In this document: one piece after another, positions 56,092 through 64,000 of the stretch | How positions within the stretch are numbered: position 1 is the first letter of the stretch | Layout: each line of letters opens with the position of its first letter | Source of the DNA: Cryptosporangium aurantiacum | GTDB lineage: Bacteria > Actinomycetota > Actinomycetes > Mycobacteriales > Cryptosporangiaceae | Direction: 5' to 3' | Length of the DNA stretch: 64,000 bases | NCBI RefSeq assembly: GCF_900143005.1 | Contig: NZ_FRCS01000011.1 | Span: 1-64,000, forward strand | Position numbers and translations under genes: made by a program | The notes under the pieces: generated by a model | Databases searched by the model: none | The model's input: only the letters and a program-made list of their open reading frames with translations | Told to the model about the DNA's origin: nothing

Positions 56092-57027
56092 TCACTCGAA
56101 GCGTTCGCCGGGTTCCGGCCGGACGCCGCGCGCCCAGTCGGTGGCGGGCATCGCCTTCTTGCCCGGCGGGACGACGTCGCCGAGAACCACCGGGTCCGTG
56201 GCGGTCCCGACCAGTATCCGCTTCCGCTCGACCAGCAGCGTCCCCGGCGCCGGGCGTTCGGCGGCGTCTGGTGTGGGGCGCACCGGCCCCACCTTGACCC
56301 GTTCGCCCCGGAACGTCGTCCAGGCCCCCGGCGCGGGCGTGCACGCCCGGATCCGCCGGTCGATCGCGAACGCGGGCACCGACCAGTCGAGGTGCGCGTC
56401 CTCGACGGTGAGCTTCGGCGCCAGCGACACCCCGTCGGACGGCTGCGCGACCGGCGTCAGCGCTCCGGCCGCGATGCCGTCGACCACCTGGGCCAACAGT
56501 TCGCCACCGGCCACCGACAGCCGCTCCAGCAGCGCGCCGGCCGTATCGTCCGGCCGGATCGGCTCGGTGAGCGTGCCGAACACCGGTCCGGTGTCCAGCC
56601 CCTTCTCCAACTGGAACACCGCGGCGCCGGTCAACTCGTCGCCGTGCAGGATCGCGTGCTGCACCGGCGCGGCCCCGCGCCAGGCGGGCAGCAGCGAGAA
56701 GTGCAGGTTGATCCAGCCGAGGCGTGGCACGGCCAGCGCCGACGGCGGCACCAGCCCGCCGTACGCGACGACCGGCGCGAGGTCGGGCGCCAGCTCGGCG
56801 AGTCTGGCCAGGAAGTCGGGATCACCGGCCTTCGCCGGGGTCAGCACCTCGATGCCGTGCGCGTCGGCGACCTCGCCGACCGGCGACCGGTGCAGCTTGC
56901 GCCCGCGTCCGGACGGCGCATCGGGCCGGGTGACGACCGCGACCACCTCATGGCCGGTCTGCAGGAGCCGCTCCAGCGGTGGTACGGCGACCGCTGGTGT
57001 GCCGGCGAAAACCAGGCGCAGGCTCAC
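56092..57027 (-). CDS. fmt: Methionyl-tRNA formyltransferase
   Basis: Formylates initiator Met-tRNA. 311 residues from the GTG at 57027, which overlaps the def stop; the longer open frame upstream lies within def. [18 protein letters not shown], the signature [18 protein letters not shown] and [12 protein letters not shown] are present, plus the C-terminal OB domain. With def immediately upstream it makes the formylation/deformylation pair. Confidence 0.96.
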   Translation of the reverse strand: MSLRLVFAGTPAVAVPPLERLLQTGHEVVAVVTRPDAPSGRGRKLHRSPVGEVADAHGIEVLTPAKAGDPDFLARLAELAPDLAPVVAYGGLVPPSALAVPRLGWINLHFSLLPAWRGAAPVQHAILHGDELTGAAVFQLEKGLDTGPVFGTLTEPIRPDDTAGALLERLSVAGGELLAQVVDGIAAGALTPVAQPSDGVSLAPKLTVEDAHLDWSVPAFAIDRRIRACTPAPGAWTTFRGERVKVGPVRPTPDAAERPAPGTLLVERKRILVGTATDPVVLGDVVPPGKKAMPATDWARGVRPEPGERFE

Positions 57028-57572
57028 CGGAGCTTCCCGAACAGCGGGTGCGGGCTGACCTTGACCGTCGGCGCCGGCTCGTTCGCCCATTCGGCCTGCC
57101 GGATCGCGCGCATCGCTTCCTTCTTCGTGTCCGGGTCGAGCCGGTCGACGAACAGGACGCCGTCGAGGTGATCGGTCTCGTGCTGCAGGCACCGCGCCAT
57201 CAGCTCGGTGCCGACGACCTGGATCGGCTCGCCGTGCATGTCGAAACCCTTGGCGACGGCGTTCATCCGGCGCTTCGTGTCGAAGTAGAGGCCGGGAACC
57301 GAGAGGCAACCCTCGGGTCCCTCCTGCTCCTCCTCGTCGGGGAACTCCAGGACCGGGTTGACCAGGTGGCCGACCACGTCGTCGACGTCGAACGTGAAGA
57401 CTCGGAGTGAGACGCCGAGCTGCGGGGCGGCCAGACCGGCGCCACGCTCGTTGAGCATCGTTTCGGTGAGGTCCTTCACCAGGGCCCGCAGCTGCCGGTC
57501 GAAGTCGACGACCTCGTCGGCGGGGGTGCGCAGCACCGGGTCTCCGAAGAGGCGAATGGGACGGACAGACAC
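57024..57572 (-). CDS. def: Peptide deformylase
   Basis: Removes the formyl group from new proteins. 182 residues from GTG at 57572. The three metal-site motifs are intact: [16 protein letters not shown] and HETDHLDG. The frame stays open far upstream without homology; SDFDRQL-type N-terminus [19 protein letters not shown] marks the real start, with GAGGGG in front. Confidence 0.95.
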   Translation of the reverse strand: MSVRPIRLFGDPVLRTPADEVVDFDRQLRALVKDLTETMLNERGAGLAAPQLGVSLRVFTFDVDDVVGHLVNPVLEFPDEEEQEGPEGCLSVPGLYFDTKRRMNAVAKGFDMHGEPIQVVGTELMARCLQHETDHLDGVLFVDRLDPDTKKEAMRAIRQAEWANEPAPTVKVSPHPLFGKLR

Positions 57573-57673
57573 TCTTGGTACCCCTCGGGACGCTGGCGGG
57601 CACGACGGAATCAGGCGCGGGTCCGCACCAGCGCTCCAGGCTACCGTGCACGGCTCCGGTCCCGAGCAAAGCG

Positions 57674-60070
57674 TCAGAGAAGCTCGAGGGGGTCGACGGC
57701 GATGCGGGCCGGGTGGGGGGCCTTGTGGGCGCTGCGGACGGAGGCCGCGGCGCGGAGGGCGGCGGCCAGCGCCGGGCCCAGTGACCGGGGGCAGCGCACG
57801 AGTGCGCGCTCCAGCTCCTCGTCCTCCGCCCCCGCCCGCGGTGCCGGCGGGATCGGTACCGGCCCGAGGACCTCCGCGGCGTCCGGGAGATCCGCGAGCC
57901 GCAGCAGGTCGGCGACCGCGTCGGGCGTGCCGGTCACGCTGGCCATCCGCACCGCCGGGGGAAACCCCAGCTCGGCGCGGTCGGCCAGCTCGCGCGCGGC
58001 GTGCCACGCCGGGTCCCACCGGAGCAACGCCTGCACCGCCGGTATCGCCCCGTCGGCGGCGATCACGACCCGGCCGCCCGACCGTGCCGGACGTACCAGC
58101 GCGATCGCGTTGGCCCAGCGTCGCAGCGCCTCCTCCGACGCGCGCAGGTCGGCCCTGGTCAGCAGGGCCCAGGTGTCGAGCAGCAGCGCCGCCCCGTACC
58201 CGCCGTCGGCGACCGGCTCCGCGCCCGGAGTGGCGATGACGAGGGCCGCGCCGCCGCCGACCTCGGTCAGCACACCGTCGCGGCCCGACGTCCGGACCGG
58301 GATGCCGGGGAACGCCCGCCCGAGTTCCTCGGCGGTGCGGCGGGCCCCGAGCACCGAGGCGCGCAGCCCGCGGTGCCCGCAGTCGGGGCAGGTCCAGCCA
58401 CCGGCGAGGTGCCCGCACCACCGGCAGGAGGGCACGTCGCCCTCGCCGGACTCGCCGCGGCCGCGCAGCTCCAGCGGACCGGAACAGGTCGTGCAGCGGG
58501 CCGGCCGCCGACAGCGCCCGCAGGCGACCGACGGTACGTAGCCGCGCCGCGGCACCTGGACCAGCACCGGGGCGTCCGCGGCCAGCGCCTCGCGGGCCGC
58601 GCGCCAGGCCACGGTCGGCAGCCGGGCGGCCGACGCGCTCGGGTCGGCGGCGAGGTCGCGGTCGTCACCCACCGGGACGACCCGCGGCGCGGCGGCCCGC
58701 ACGACCTCGCGGTCGGCTTCCAGCGGCTTGGCCCACCCGGTCTCCACCAGCAGCTGCGCCTCGGCGGTGCGCGCGAACCCGCCGATCAGCAGCCCGGCGT
58801 CGGCCATCTGGGTGCGGACCAGCAGTACTTCGCGGGCGTGGCAGTACGGCGCGCGGGGCTCGGCGTGCAGGTCGTCGCCGTCGTCCCAGAGCACGGCCAG
58901 CCCGAGGTCGGCGACCGGCGCGAACGCGGTGGCCCGGGTTCCCGCGACGGCTTGTACCTCACCGCGGCGGACGGCCAGCCAGCGCCGGTATCGCTCCTCC
59001 GGGCCGAGCGAGGCGGCCAGCGTGGTGTGCCTGCCCGGCCCGAGGACGTCGGCGAGCGCGGCGTCGAGCCGGTCGAGGTCGCGGGCGTCGGGCACCACCG
59101 CGACGGCACCGCGGCCGGACGCCAGCGCGGCGGCGACGGCCTCGGCGATCCGGCGCGGCCAGTCCTCCCCCGGCAGCGCGGCGAGCACGGCGCGGGGTGA
59201 GCGACCTTCGGCGAGCATCCTGAGATAGGCGGGGCCGCCGCGGTACCGGCCGAAACCGTCGTGCGGCGGCTGTGGGCGGCCCTGCGCGTCCACCGGCAGG
59301 ACGTCGCCCGCGCGGCGGGCGGCGGACTCGGCACGGGCGTGGCGGGGCGGGATCGCGAGCCGCAGCACGTCGGCGAGCGTGCCGGCGCAGCGGTCGGCGA
59401 CCGCGCGGGCGAGGCGGGCGATCTCCGGGCTGAGCACCGGCTCGGCCGAGAGCGCGCGGTCGAGGTAGGCGAGCTTGCCCGGGTGTTCGCTGCCGCCGAC
59501 CCGGTCGAGCACGTAACCGTCGACGAGCTGCCCGGCGAACCGCACGCGGACCCGGCCGCCGACGACCGCGGTGTCGGCGAGGTCGGACGGGACGAGGTAG
59601 TCGAACGGCCGGTCGAGGTGCGGGAGCGGCAGGTCGACGCAGACCCGTGCCACCGGCAGCTCCGCCGCGGGCTCCCGCGCGCCCTTGGGCTTGCCGGCCC
59701 GCTTCTTCTTAGCGGCGGGCTTCGCGGCGGACTTCGCCGCGCTCTTCGCGTCCGCTGCGGGTTCGGGTGCGCCGGTGGTGGGCGGGCCGGCGTCCGGCGC
59801 GGGGGCGGACTCGTCCGGCGCGAGGTCGAACGGCAGCGCCTCGTCGCCCCCGGCGGCCCCCGCGCGCCGCGCGGCACCAGCGCGCGGACGCGCGGACGCT
59901 GCCGGACGCGGGGAGCCCGCGGAGCCCGATGACACAGTCGCGGACTCCATACCTGCGAGACGCGGGGAGCCCGCGGGGCCCGATGACACAGTCGCGGGCT
60001 CCATACCTGCGAGACGCGGGGAGCCCGCGGAGCCGGAAGGCTCCGCGGGCTCCATGTCCAGCAGCGTCAT
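57674..60070 (-). CDS. priA: PriA-like primosomal protein lacking helicase motifs, repeat-rich N-terminus
   Basis: 798 residues. Residues 1-57 are three 18-residue repeats ([18 protein letters not shown] type); 58-140 Ala/Lys/Pro-rich; then the PriA DNA-binding domain ([22 protein letters not shown]), and the zinc-binding Cys cluster ([33 protein letters not shown]). The Walker A site GxTGSGKT is replaced by [14 protein letters not shown] and the DEEH box by [13 protein letters not shown]-driven unwinding should therefore be lost, as in other actinobacterial PriA proteins; it may still load the replisome at forks. Confidence 0.93.
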   Translation of the reverse strand: MTLLDMEPAEPSGSAGSPRLAGMEPATVSSGPAGSPRLAGMESATVSSGSAGSPRPAASARPRAGAARRAGAAGGDEALPFDLAPDESAPAPDAGPPTTGAPEPAADAKSAAKSAAKPAAKKKRAGKPKGAREPAAELPVARVCVDLPLPHLDRPFDYLVPSDLADTAVVGGRVRVRFAGQLVDGYVLDRVGGSEHPGKLAYLDRALSAEPVLSPEIARLARAVADRCAGTLADVLRLAIPPRHARAESAARRAGDVLPVDAQGRPQPPHDGFGRYRGGPAYLRMLAEGRSPRAVLAALPGEDWPRRIAEAVAAALASGRGAVAVVPDARDLDRLDAALADVLGPGRHTTLAASLGPEERYRRWLAVRRGEVQAVAGTRATAFAPVADLGLAVLWDDGDDLHAEPRAPYCHAREVLLVRTQMADAGLLIGGFARTAEAQLLVETGWAKPLEADREVVRAAAPRVVPVGDDRDLAADPSASAARLPTVAWRAAREALAADAPVLVQVPRRGYVPSVACGRCRRPARCTTCSGPLELRGRGESGEGDVPSCRWCGHLAGGWTCPDCGHRGLRASVLGARRTAEELGRAFPGIPVRTSGRDGVLTEVGGGAALVIATPGAEPVADGGYGAALLLDTWALLTRADLRASEEALRRWANAIALVRPARSGGRVVIAADGAIPAVQALLRWDPAWHAARELADRAELGFPPAVRMASVTGTPDAVADLLRLADLPDAAEVLGPVPIPPAPRAGAEDEELERALVRCPRSLGPALAAALRAAASVRSAHKAPHPARIAVDPLELL
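59905..60034. repeat. 54-bp repeats at the priA start
   Basis: Units at 59905-59958, 59959-60012 and a partial one from 60013; nearly identical, in frame, encoding 18 residues each. Confidence 0.88.
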
Positions 60071-60111
60071 ACCCCTGGTTTACCAGCACCCTGTGACAAG
60101 GTGCGCCGCGA

Positions 60112-60223
60112 TCAGGCTCCCGCGGCGTCCTTGAGCGCCGCAGCCAGCAGCACCAGTTCGGTCTTCTCAGGCTCCCGCGGCGTCCTTGAGTGCCGCAGCG
60201 CGGTCAGTCTTCTCCCAGGTGAA
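60112..60223. repeat. Tandem duplication of the metK 3' end
   Basis: TCAGGCTCCCGCGGCGTCCT followed by TGAG[C/T]GCCGCAG occurs at 60112-60143 and again at 60167-60198, each copy beginning with a stop codon on the minus strand. The outer copy is non-coding, as translation stops at 60167. If the inner stop were read through, the protein would gain a second ALKDAAGA end. Confidence 0.85.
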
Positions 60224-61363
60224 GTCGGGCAGCTCGCGGCCGAAGTGACCGTAGGCCGACGTCTGGCGGTAGATCGGGCGCAGCAGGTCGAGGTCACGGA
60301 TGATCGCGGCCGGACGGAGGTCGAACACCTCGGAGACGGCCTTGCTGATCCGGTCCGGGTCGACGGTCTCGGTGCCGAACGTCTCCAGGAACAGGCCCAC
60401 CGGGTGCGCCTTGCCGATCGCGTACGCGACCTGCACCTCGGCCCGCTCGGCGAGACCGGCGGCGACGATGTTCTTGGCGACCCAGCGCATCGCGTAGGCG
60501 GCCGAGCGGTCGACCTTGGACGGGTCCTTGCCGGAGAACGCGCCGCCGCCGTGGCGGGCGAAACCGCCGTAGGTGTCGACGATGATCTTGCGCCCGGTCA
60601 GACCGGCGTCGCCCATCGGGCCACCGATCTCGAACCGGCCGGTCGGGTTGACCAGCAGGCGGTAGCCCTCGGTCTCGATGCCCAACTCGGCCAGCTCCGG
60701 CGCGACGACGTACTCGGCGATGTCGGGGGCGAGCAGCGTCTCCAGCGAGATGTCGGACGCGTGCTGGGTGGAGACGACGACGGTGTCGAGACGGACCGCC
60801 TTCGGGCCGTCGTACTCGATCGTGACCTGGGTCTTGCCGTCGGGACGCAGGTACGGGATCAGCCCGTCCTTGCGGACCTGCGCGAGGCGACGCGCGAGCC
60901 GGTGCGCCAGCGCGATCGGCAGCGGCAGCAGCTCGGGGGTGTCGTTGTTCGCGTAGCCGAACATGAGGCCCTGGTCGCCGGCGCCCTGACGGTCGAGCAC
61001 GTCGTCGTCGGTCTCGTCGGTGCGGGTCTCGTACGCGTTGTCGACACCCTGGGCGATGTCGGGCGACTGCGACCCGATCGAGACGCTGACGCCGCAGGAC
61101 GCCCCGTCGAAGCCCTTCTTCGACGAGTCGTAGCCGATGCCGAGGATCGTCTCCCGCACGATGCTCGGGATGTCGGCGTACGCGTCGGTGGTGACCTCAC
61201 CGGCGACGTGGACCTGGCCGGTGGTGATCAGCGTCTCCACCGCGACCCGGCTGCGCGGGTCCTGAGCCAGCAGCGCGTCGAGGATGCCGTCGCTGATCGC
61301 ATCGGCGATCTTGTCGGGGTGACCCTCGGTCACGGATTCGGAGGTGAACAGTCGGCGGGCCAC
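60167..61363 (-). CDS. metK: S-adenosylmethionine synthetase
   Basis: Makes SAM from methionine and ATP. 398 residues from the GTG at 61363 (GGGAG six bases before). [31 protein letters not shown] and [19 protein letters not shown] are the family signatures. The upstream frame continues without homology. I looked for a SAM riboswitch in the 117-bp leader and saw none. Confidence 0.96.
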   Translation of the reverse strand: MARRLFTSESVTEGHPDKIADAISDGILDALLAQDPRSRVAVETLITTGQVHVAGEVTTDAYADIPSIVRETILGIGYDSSKKGFDGASCGVSVSIGSQSPDIAQGVDNAYETRTDETDDDVLDRQGAGDQGLMFGYANNDTPELLPLPIALAHRLARRLAQVRKDGLIPYLRPDGKTQVTIEYDGPKAVRLDTVVVSTQHASDISLETLLAPDIAEYVVAPELAELGIETEGYRLLVNPTGRFEIGGPMGDAGLTGRKIIVDTYGGFARHGGGAFSGKDPSKVDRSAAYAMRWVAKNIVAAGLAERAEVQVAYAIGKAHPVGLFLETFGTETVDPDRISKAVSEVFDLRPAAIIRDLDLLRPIYRQTSAYGHFGRELPDFTWEKTDRAAALKDAAGA

Positions 61364-61480
61364 GGTGCTCCCAGGGTCGAGGGTGGGTTTGTTTCGGCGC
61401 GAGTCTACCGATCCGGTGGGGGACCCCCGGAAAGTGCGGTGACTTGGGTCCAAGTTGTCGAGCTACCGAAACACTGCTGC

Positions 61481-62698
61481 TCAGCGAGCGAGTCGCCGGA
61501 CCACCAGATCCCACACCACGTCGGCGAGGGCCTCCTTCGGTCCCTGCGGCACGGTGGTGGACGTTCCGTCGTCGGCGAGCACGACCGCGGCGTTCTCGGT
61601 CGACTCGAACGCCTTGCCGCCGGAGACGTCGTTGACGACGAGCAGATCGCAGCCCTTCCGGGCGAGCTTGGCGTGACCGTGCTCGAGCACCGAGCCGGTC
61701 GCGTCCCCGGTCTCGGCGGCGAACCCGACGATCACCGGCCCGTCCCCCGCCTCGCGGCGGCGCCGGACCAGCCCGGCGAGGATGTCGGGGTTCTGCACCA
61801 GCGACACCACGGGTGCGCTCACGTCGTCGGTCTTCTTGATCTTGCTGTCGGCGTACTCGGCCGGGCGGAAGTCGGCGGGCGCGGCGGCCATCACGACCGC
61901 GTCCGCGTCGGCACCGGCCGCGAAGACGGCTTCCTGCAGGTCGCGCGTGCTGACGACACGGACGACGTCCACGCCTGCCGGATCGGGCAGCGCGGTGTTG
62001 GCGGCGATCAGCGTCACTTTCGCACCGCGTGCGGCCGCCGTCCGAGCCAGCGCGTAGCCTTGGCGTCCGGACGAGCGGTTGCCGAGGAACCGGACCGGGT
62101 CGAGGAACTCGCGGGTGCCGCCCGCGGACACGACGACGCGCCGGCCGGCGAGGTCGGGCGCCCCGGCGCCGCGCCGCAGCAGCGCGAACGCCACCTCGGC
62201 GATCTCGGCCGGGTCGGGCAGCCTGCCTTTGCCGGTGTCCGGGCCGGTGAGCCGCCCGACGGCCGGTTCCAGCACGACGACGCCGCGCGAACGGAGCGTC
62301 GCGACGTTGGCCTGCGTGGCCGGGTGTTCCCACATCTCGGTGTGCATCGCGGGCGCGAACAGGATCGGGCACCGGGCGGTGAGCAGCGTGTTCGTGAGCA
62401 GGTCCGGGGCCAGCCCGTTCGCCGCCCGCCCCAGCAGGTCGGCGGTGGCTGGCGCGACCACGACCAGCGAGGCGCGGCGGCCGAGCGCGACGTGCGGTAC
62501 CTCGTGGACGTTCGTCCAGACGTCGGTGGCGACCGGCCGCCCGGAGAGCGCCGCCCAGGTCGGTGCGCCCACGAACTCCAGCGCGCTCGCGGTCGGCACG
62601 ACGGTGACGTCCAGCCCCGACTCCGTGAGCCGCCGCAGCAGCTCACATGCCTTGTATGCCGCGATCCCGCCCGCTACGCCCAGAACGACTTCGGTCAC
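61481..62698 (-). CDS. coaBC: Phosphopantothenoylcysteine decarboxylase / phosphopantothenate-cysteine ligase
   Basis: Two steps of coenzyme A synthesis. 405 residues: CoaC flavoprotein domain (about 1-185; VLGVAGGIAAYKACELLRRL, ANGLAPDLLTNTLL, PAMHTEMWEHPATQAN) and CoaB ligase domain (about 190-405; SAGGTREFLDPVRFLGNRSS, MAAAPADFRP, GFAAETGD, DLLVVNDVSGG). Between rpoZ and metK, as usual in actinobacteria. Confidence 0.96.
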   Translation of the reverse strand: MTEVVLGVAGGIAAYKACELLRRLTESGLDVTVVPTASALEFVGAPTWAALSGRPVATDVWTNVHEVPHVALGRRASLVVVAPATADLLGRAANGLAPDLLTNTLLTARCPILFAPAMHTEMWEHPATQANVATLRSRGVVVLEPAVGRLTGPDTGKGRLPDPAEIAEVAFALLRRGAGAPDLAGRRVVVSAGGTREFLDPVRFLGNRSSGRQGYALARTAAARGAKVTLIAANTALPDPAGVDVVRVVSTRDLQEAVFAAGADADAVVMAAAPADFRPAEYADSKIKKTDDVSAPVVSLVQNPDILAGLVRRRREAGDGPVIVGFAAETGDATGSVLEHGHAKLARKGCDLLVVNDVSGGKAFESTENAAVVLADDGTSTTVPQGPKEALADVVWDLVVRRLAR

Positions 62699-62946
62699 CG
62701 CACAGGCTTACCATGCCGCCGCCGTGCGCGGCCGTGACCCCGAACACGCAGCAGCGGACGACCGGCCGCTGCCGATCGTCCGCATAACGCATGTGCTTGT
62801 AAAGCGCCGCCAGGCGCGCGCAGTTGCTCTGACCTGGAGCCCGCTGAGGGCGGGGCGCTGCCTAGCGAGCGCGATGACGCCGCGTATAAGTGATACTCAA
62901 GTCGTCGCGCTCGCTTGGCAGCGTCGTTCTCAGCGGGCCGCCCACC
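62699..62946. other. Intergenic stretch between coaBC and rpoZ
   Basis: 248 bp without a gene; its right half is the long inverted repeat described separately. No tRNA or other RNA gene recognised. Confidence 0.5.
62839..62938. repeat. 100-bp imperfect inverted repeat
   Basis: Left arm from 62839 (GCCCGCTGAG ... CTGCCTAGCGAGCGCGATGACG) pairs with the right arm ending at 62938 (CGTCGCGCTCGCTTGGCAG ... CTCAGCGGGC), with small bulges, around a loop near 62880-62900. It follows rpoZ directly, so it may be its terminator or an attenuator before coaBC; a small palindromic mobile element is the alternative. Confidence 0.7.
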
Positions 62947-63237
62947 TCAGCCGCGGTGTTTTGCCGTGGGGTCGACTTCGTTGGTCTGCTCGTGGGTCAG
63001 CATGTCGCTGTTGATCTCGCGCAGCGCGATCGACAGCGGCTTCTCCTGCGGCGACGTCTCCACGAGCGGACCGACGTACTCGAGCAGGCCCTCGCCGAGC
63101 TGGCTGTAGTAGGCGTTGATCTGGCGCGCCCGCTTGGCCGCGTAGATCACGAGCGCGTACTTGGAGGAGGTCTTCTCCAGCAGCTCGTCGATCGGCGGGT
63201 TGGTGATGCCTTCGGGGGCAGCGACGGTTCCGGACAA
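62947..63237 (-). CDS. rpoZ: RNA polymerase omega subunit
   Basis: 96 residues; [31 protein letters not shown] and [15 protein letters not shown] identify omega, which supports assembly of beta prime. Lies after gmk, as expected. Confidence 0.96.
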   Translation of the reverse strand: MSGTVAAPEGITNPPIDELLEKTSSKYALVIYAAKRARQINAYYSQLGEGLLEYVGPLVETSPQEKPLSIALREINSDMLTHEQTNEVDPTAKHRG

Positions 63238-63320
63238 AACGGATCAGCCTCGATGATTTTCGGGAGATTGTGGTTTCTCGTGAACCGAGCCAACGGCCCA
63301 CATCAGCGCCCGACCGTCCC

Positions 63321-63920
63321 TCAGCGGACCGGCACGGAGAGCAACTCTACCAACTCCGTGGCAGCCTGACCGACATTGTCGTTGACGATCGTCACGTCGA
63401 ACTCTTTCTCCGCGGCGAGCTCGACGACTGCCGCGTCCAGGCGGCGGCGGATCGTGTCCTCGTCCTCGGTGCCCCGGCCGACGAGCCGGCGGACCAACTC
63501 GTCCCAGGACGGTGGAGCGAGGAACACGAACTGCGCGTCGGGCATCGCCTCACGGACCTGCCGGGCACCCTGCAGCTCGATCTCCAGCAGAGCGGGACGC
63601 CCGGCGGCGAGCCGCTCCTCGACGGCGCGGCGGGGGGTGCCGTAGCCGTTGCCGGCGAACTCCGCATGTTCCAGGAGCTCGCCGGCGGCCACCATCGCGT
63701 CGTACTCGTCCCGGCTGACGAAGTAGTACTGCTTGCCGTGCTCTTCGCCAGGCCGGGGCGGGCGCGTCGTCACCGACACCGACAGCCACACCGAGGGGTG
63801 GTGACGCCGGATCTCGGCCACGACGCTGCCCTTGCCGACTCCGGACGGACCGGAGAGCACCGTCAGCCGCGCCGCGTTGTCAGCGGCGCGGGACGGGAGA
63901 CCGGGAGATTCAGCGCCCAC
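63321..63920 (-). CDS. gmk: Guanylate kinase
   Basis: GMP to GDP. P-loop [17 protein letters not shown]-binding [13 protein letters not shown] and [20 protein letters not shown], and [17 protein letters not shown] lid are present. 199 residues from the GTG at 63920, which overlaps the end of mihF by 11 bases; upstream codons in the same frame lie inside mihF. Confidence 0.95.
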   Translation of the reverse strand: MGAESPGLPSRAADNAARLTVLSGPSGVGKGSVVAEIRRHHPSVWLSVSVTTRPPRPGEEHGKQYYFVSRDEYDAMVAAGELLEHAEFAGNGYGTPRRAVEERLAAGRPALLEIELQGARQVREAMPDAQFVFLAPPSWDELVRRLVGRGTEDEDTIRRRLDAAVVELAAEKEFDVTIVNDNVGQAATELVELLSVPVR

Positions 63921-64000
63921 CGGAGGTGGAGCCGAACTCCTGGAGCAGCGCGCGCTTCTGGTTGTCACCCAGGCCACGCACCCGCCGACTCTCGGCGATC
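63910..64000 (-). CDS. mihF: Integration host factor mIHF, C-terminal end (partial)
   Basis: The minus strand from the right edge reads [20 protein letters not shown] then GSTSGGR and TGA at 63912-63910. The RVRGLG...KRALLEEFG end is that of the actinobacterial nucleoid protein mIHF, which in this phylum precedes gmk. Only about 30 codons lie inside the window. Its stop overlaps the gmk GTG region, so the two are coupled. Confidence 0.9.
   Translation of the reverse strand, partial: IAESRRVRGLGDNQKRALLQEFGSTSGGR

Noticed and set aside
61364-61480. SAM riboswitch before metK
   Set aside because: None of the SAM-I, SAM-II or SAM-IV core strings are visible; only short hairpins.
60101-62737. 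An 878-codon plus-strand frame opposite metK and coaBC
   Set aside because: Shadow of two well-supported minus-strand genes; composition is non-protein-like.

Overview
This 64-kb window is chromosomal DNA from a high-GC actinobacterium. The gene order argC-J-B-D-F-R-H / mpg / tyrS, pheS-pheT, infC-rpmI-rplT, mihF-gmk-rpoZ-coaBC-metK-priA-def-fmt-rsmB-rpe and ribE-ribBA-ribH-hisE-hisG is typical of mycelial actinobacteria. GTG starts and ATGA/GTGA overlaps are everywhere. I cannot fix the genus from sequence alone.

Layout. (1) 1-1360: upstream end of an rRNA operon that runs off the left edge on the minus strand (16S leader plus three or four tandem promoters). (2) 1361-11115: minus-strand block tyrS, mpg, argH, argR, argF, argD, argB, argJ, argC, transcribed from argC, with a tandem ARG-box operator in front of argC. 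(3) 11202-18458: a low-GC membrane-protein gene, then pheT/pheS, an rRNA methyltransferase, rplT/rpmI/infC (infC with an ATC start and an upstream attenuator-like hairpin) and a DUF1844 gene. (4) 18452-32425: accessory genes: an ankyrin protein, a PadR regulator with a 19-bp inverted-repeat operator and a membrane partner, a decayed DHFR-like gene, a two-gene ABC exporter, NhaA, a TetR regulator coupled to an unusual GH3-GH78 fusion, and a divergent MFS transporter. (5) 32431-35776: a nested insertion-sequence remnant. IS256-type ends and N/C-terminal pieces enclose part of an ISAzo13-type transposase, fused in frame to the IS256 C-terminus, and a complete IS110-type element. (6) 35811-47513: a type-IV-secretion-like cluster (VirB2-, VirB3/PrgI-, VirB4-, VirB6- and VirB8-like proteins plus a transglycosylase/M23 wall hydrolase) with a divergent Pro/Gly-rich membrane protein. 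The VirB4-like ATPase carries about 800 residues of Pro/Gly/Gln repeats at its N-terminus. No relaxase or VirD4 coupling protein lies in the window. (7) 47754-64000: a small membrane peptide and then housekeeping operons, including an FMN riboswitch that heads a riboflavin-histidine operon.

A theme across the window is in-frame minisatellite expansion inside core genes: a collagen-like tail on ArgR, a Gly/Asn insert in ArgJ, and repeat-rich N-termini on PriA, RsmB and the VirB4-like ATPase. The best candidates for new biology are the T4SS-like cluster with its giant disordered ATPase extension, the GH3-GH78 double glycosidase with its regulator and transporter, and the chimeric transposase. 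All coordinates and residue positions were counted by eye and may be off by a few units; homology calls rest on recognised motifs, not on searches.
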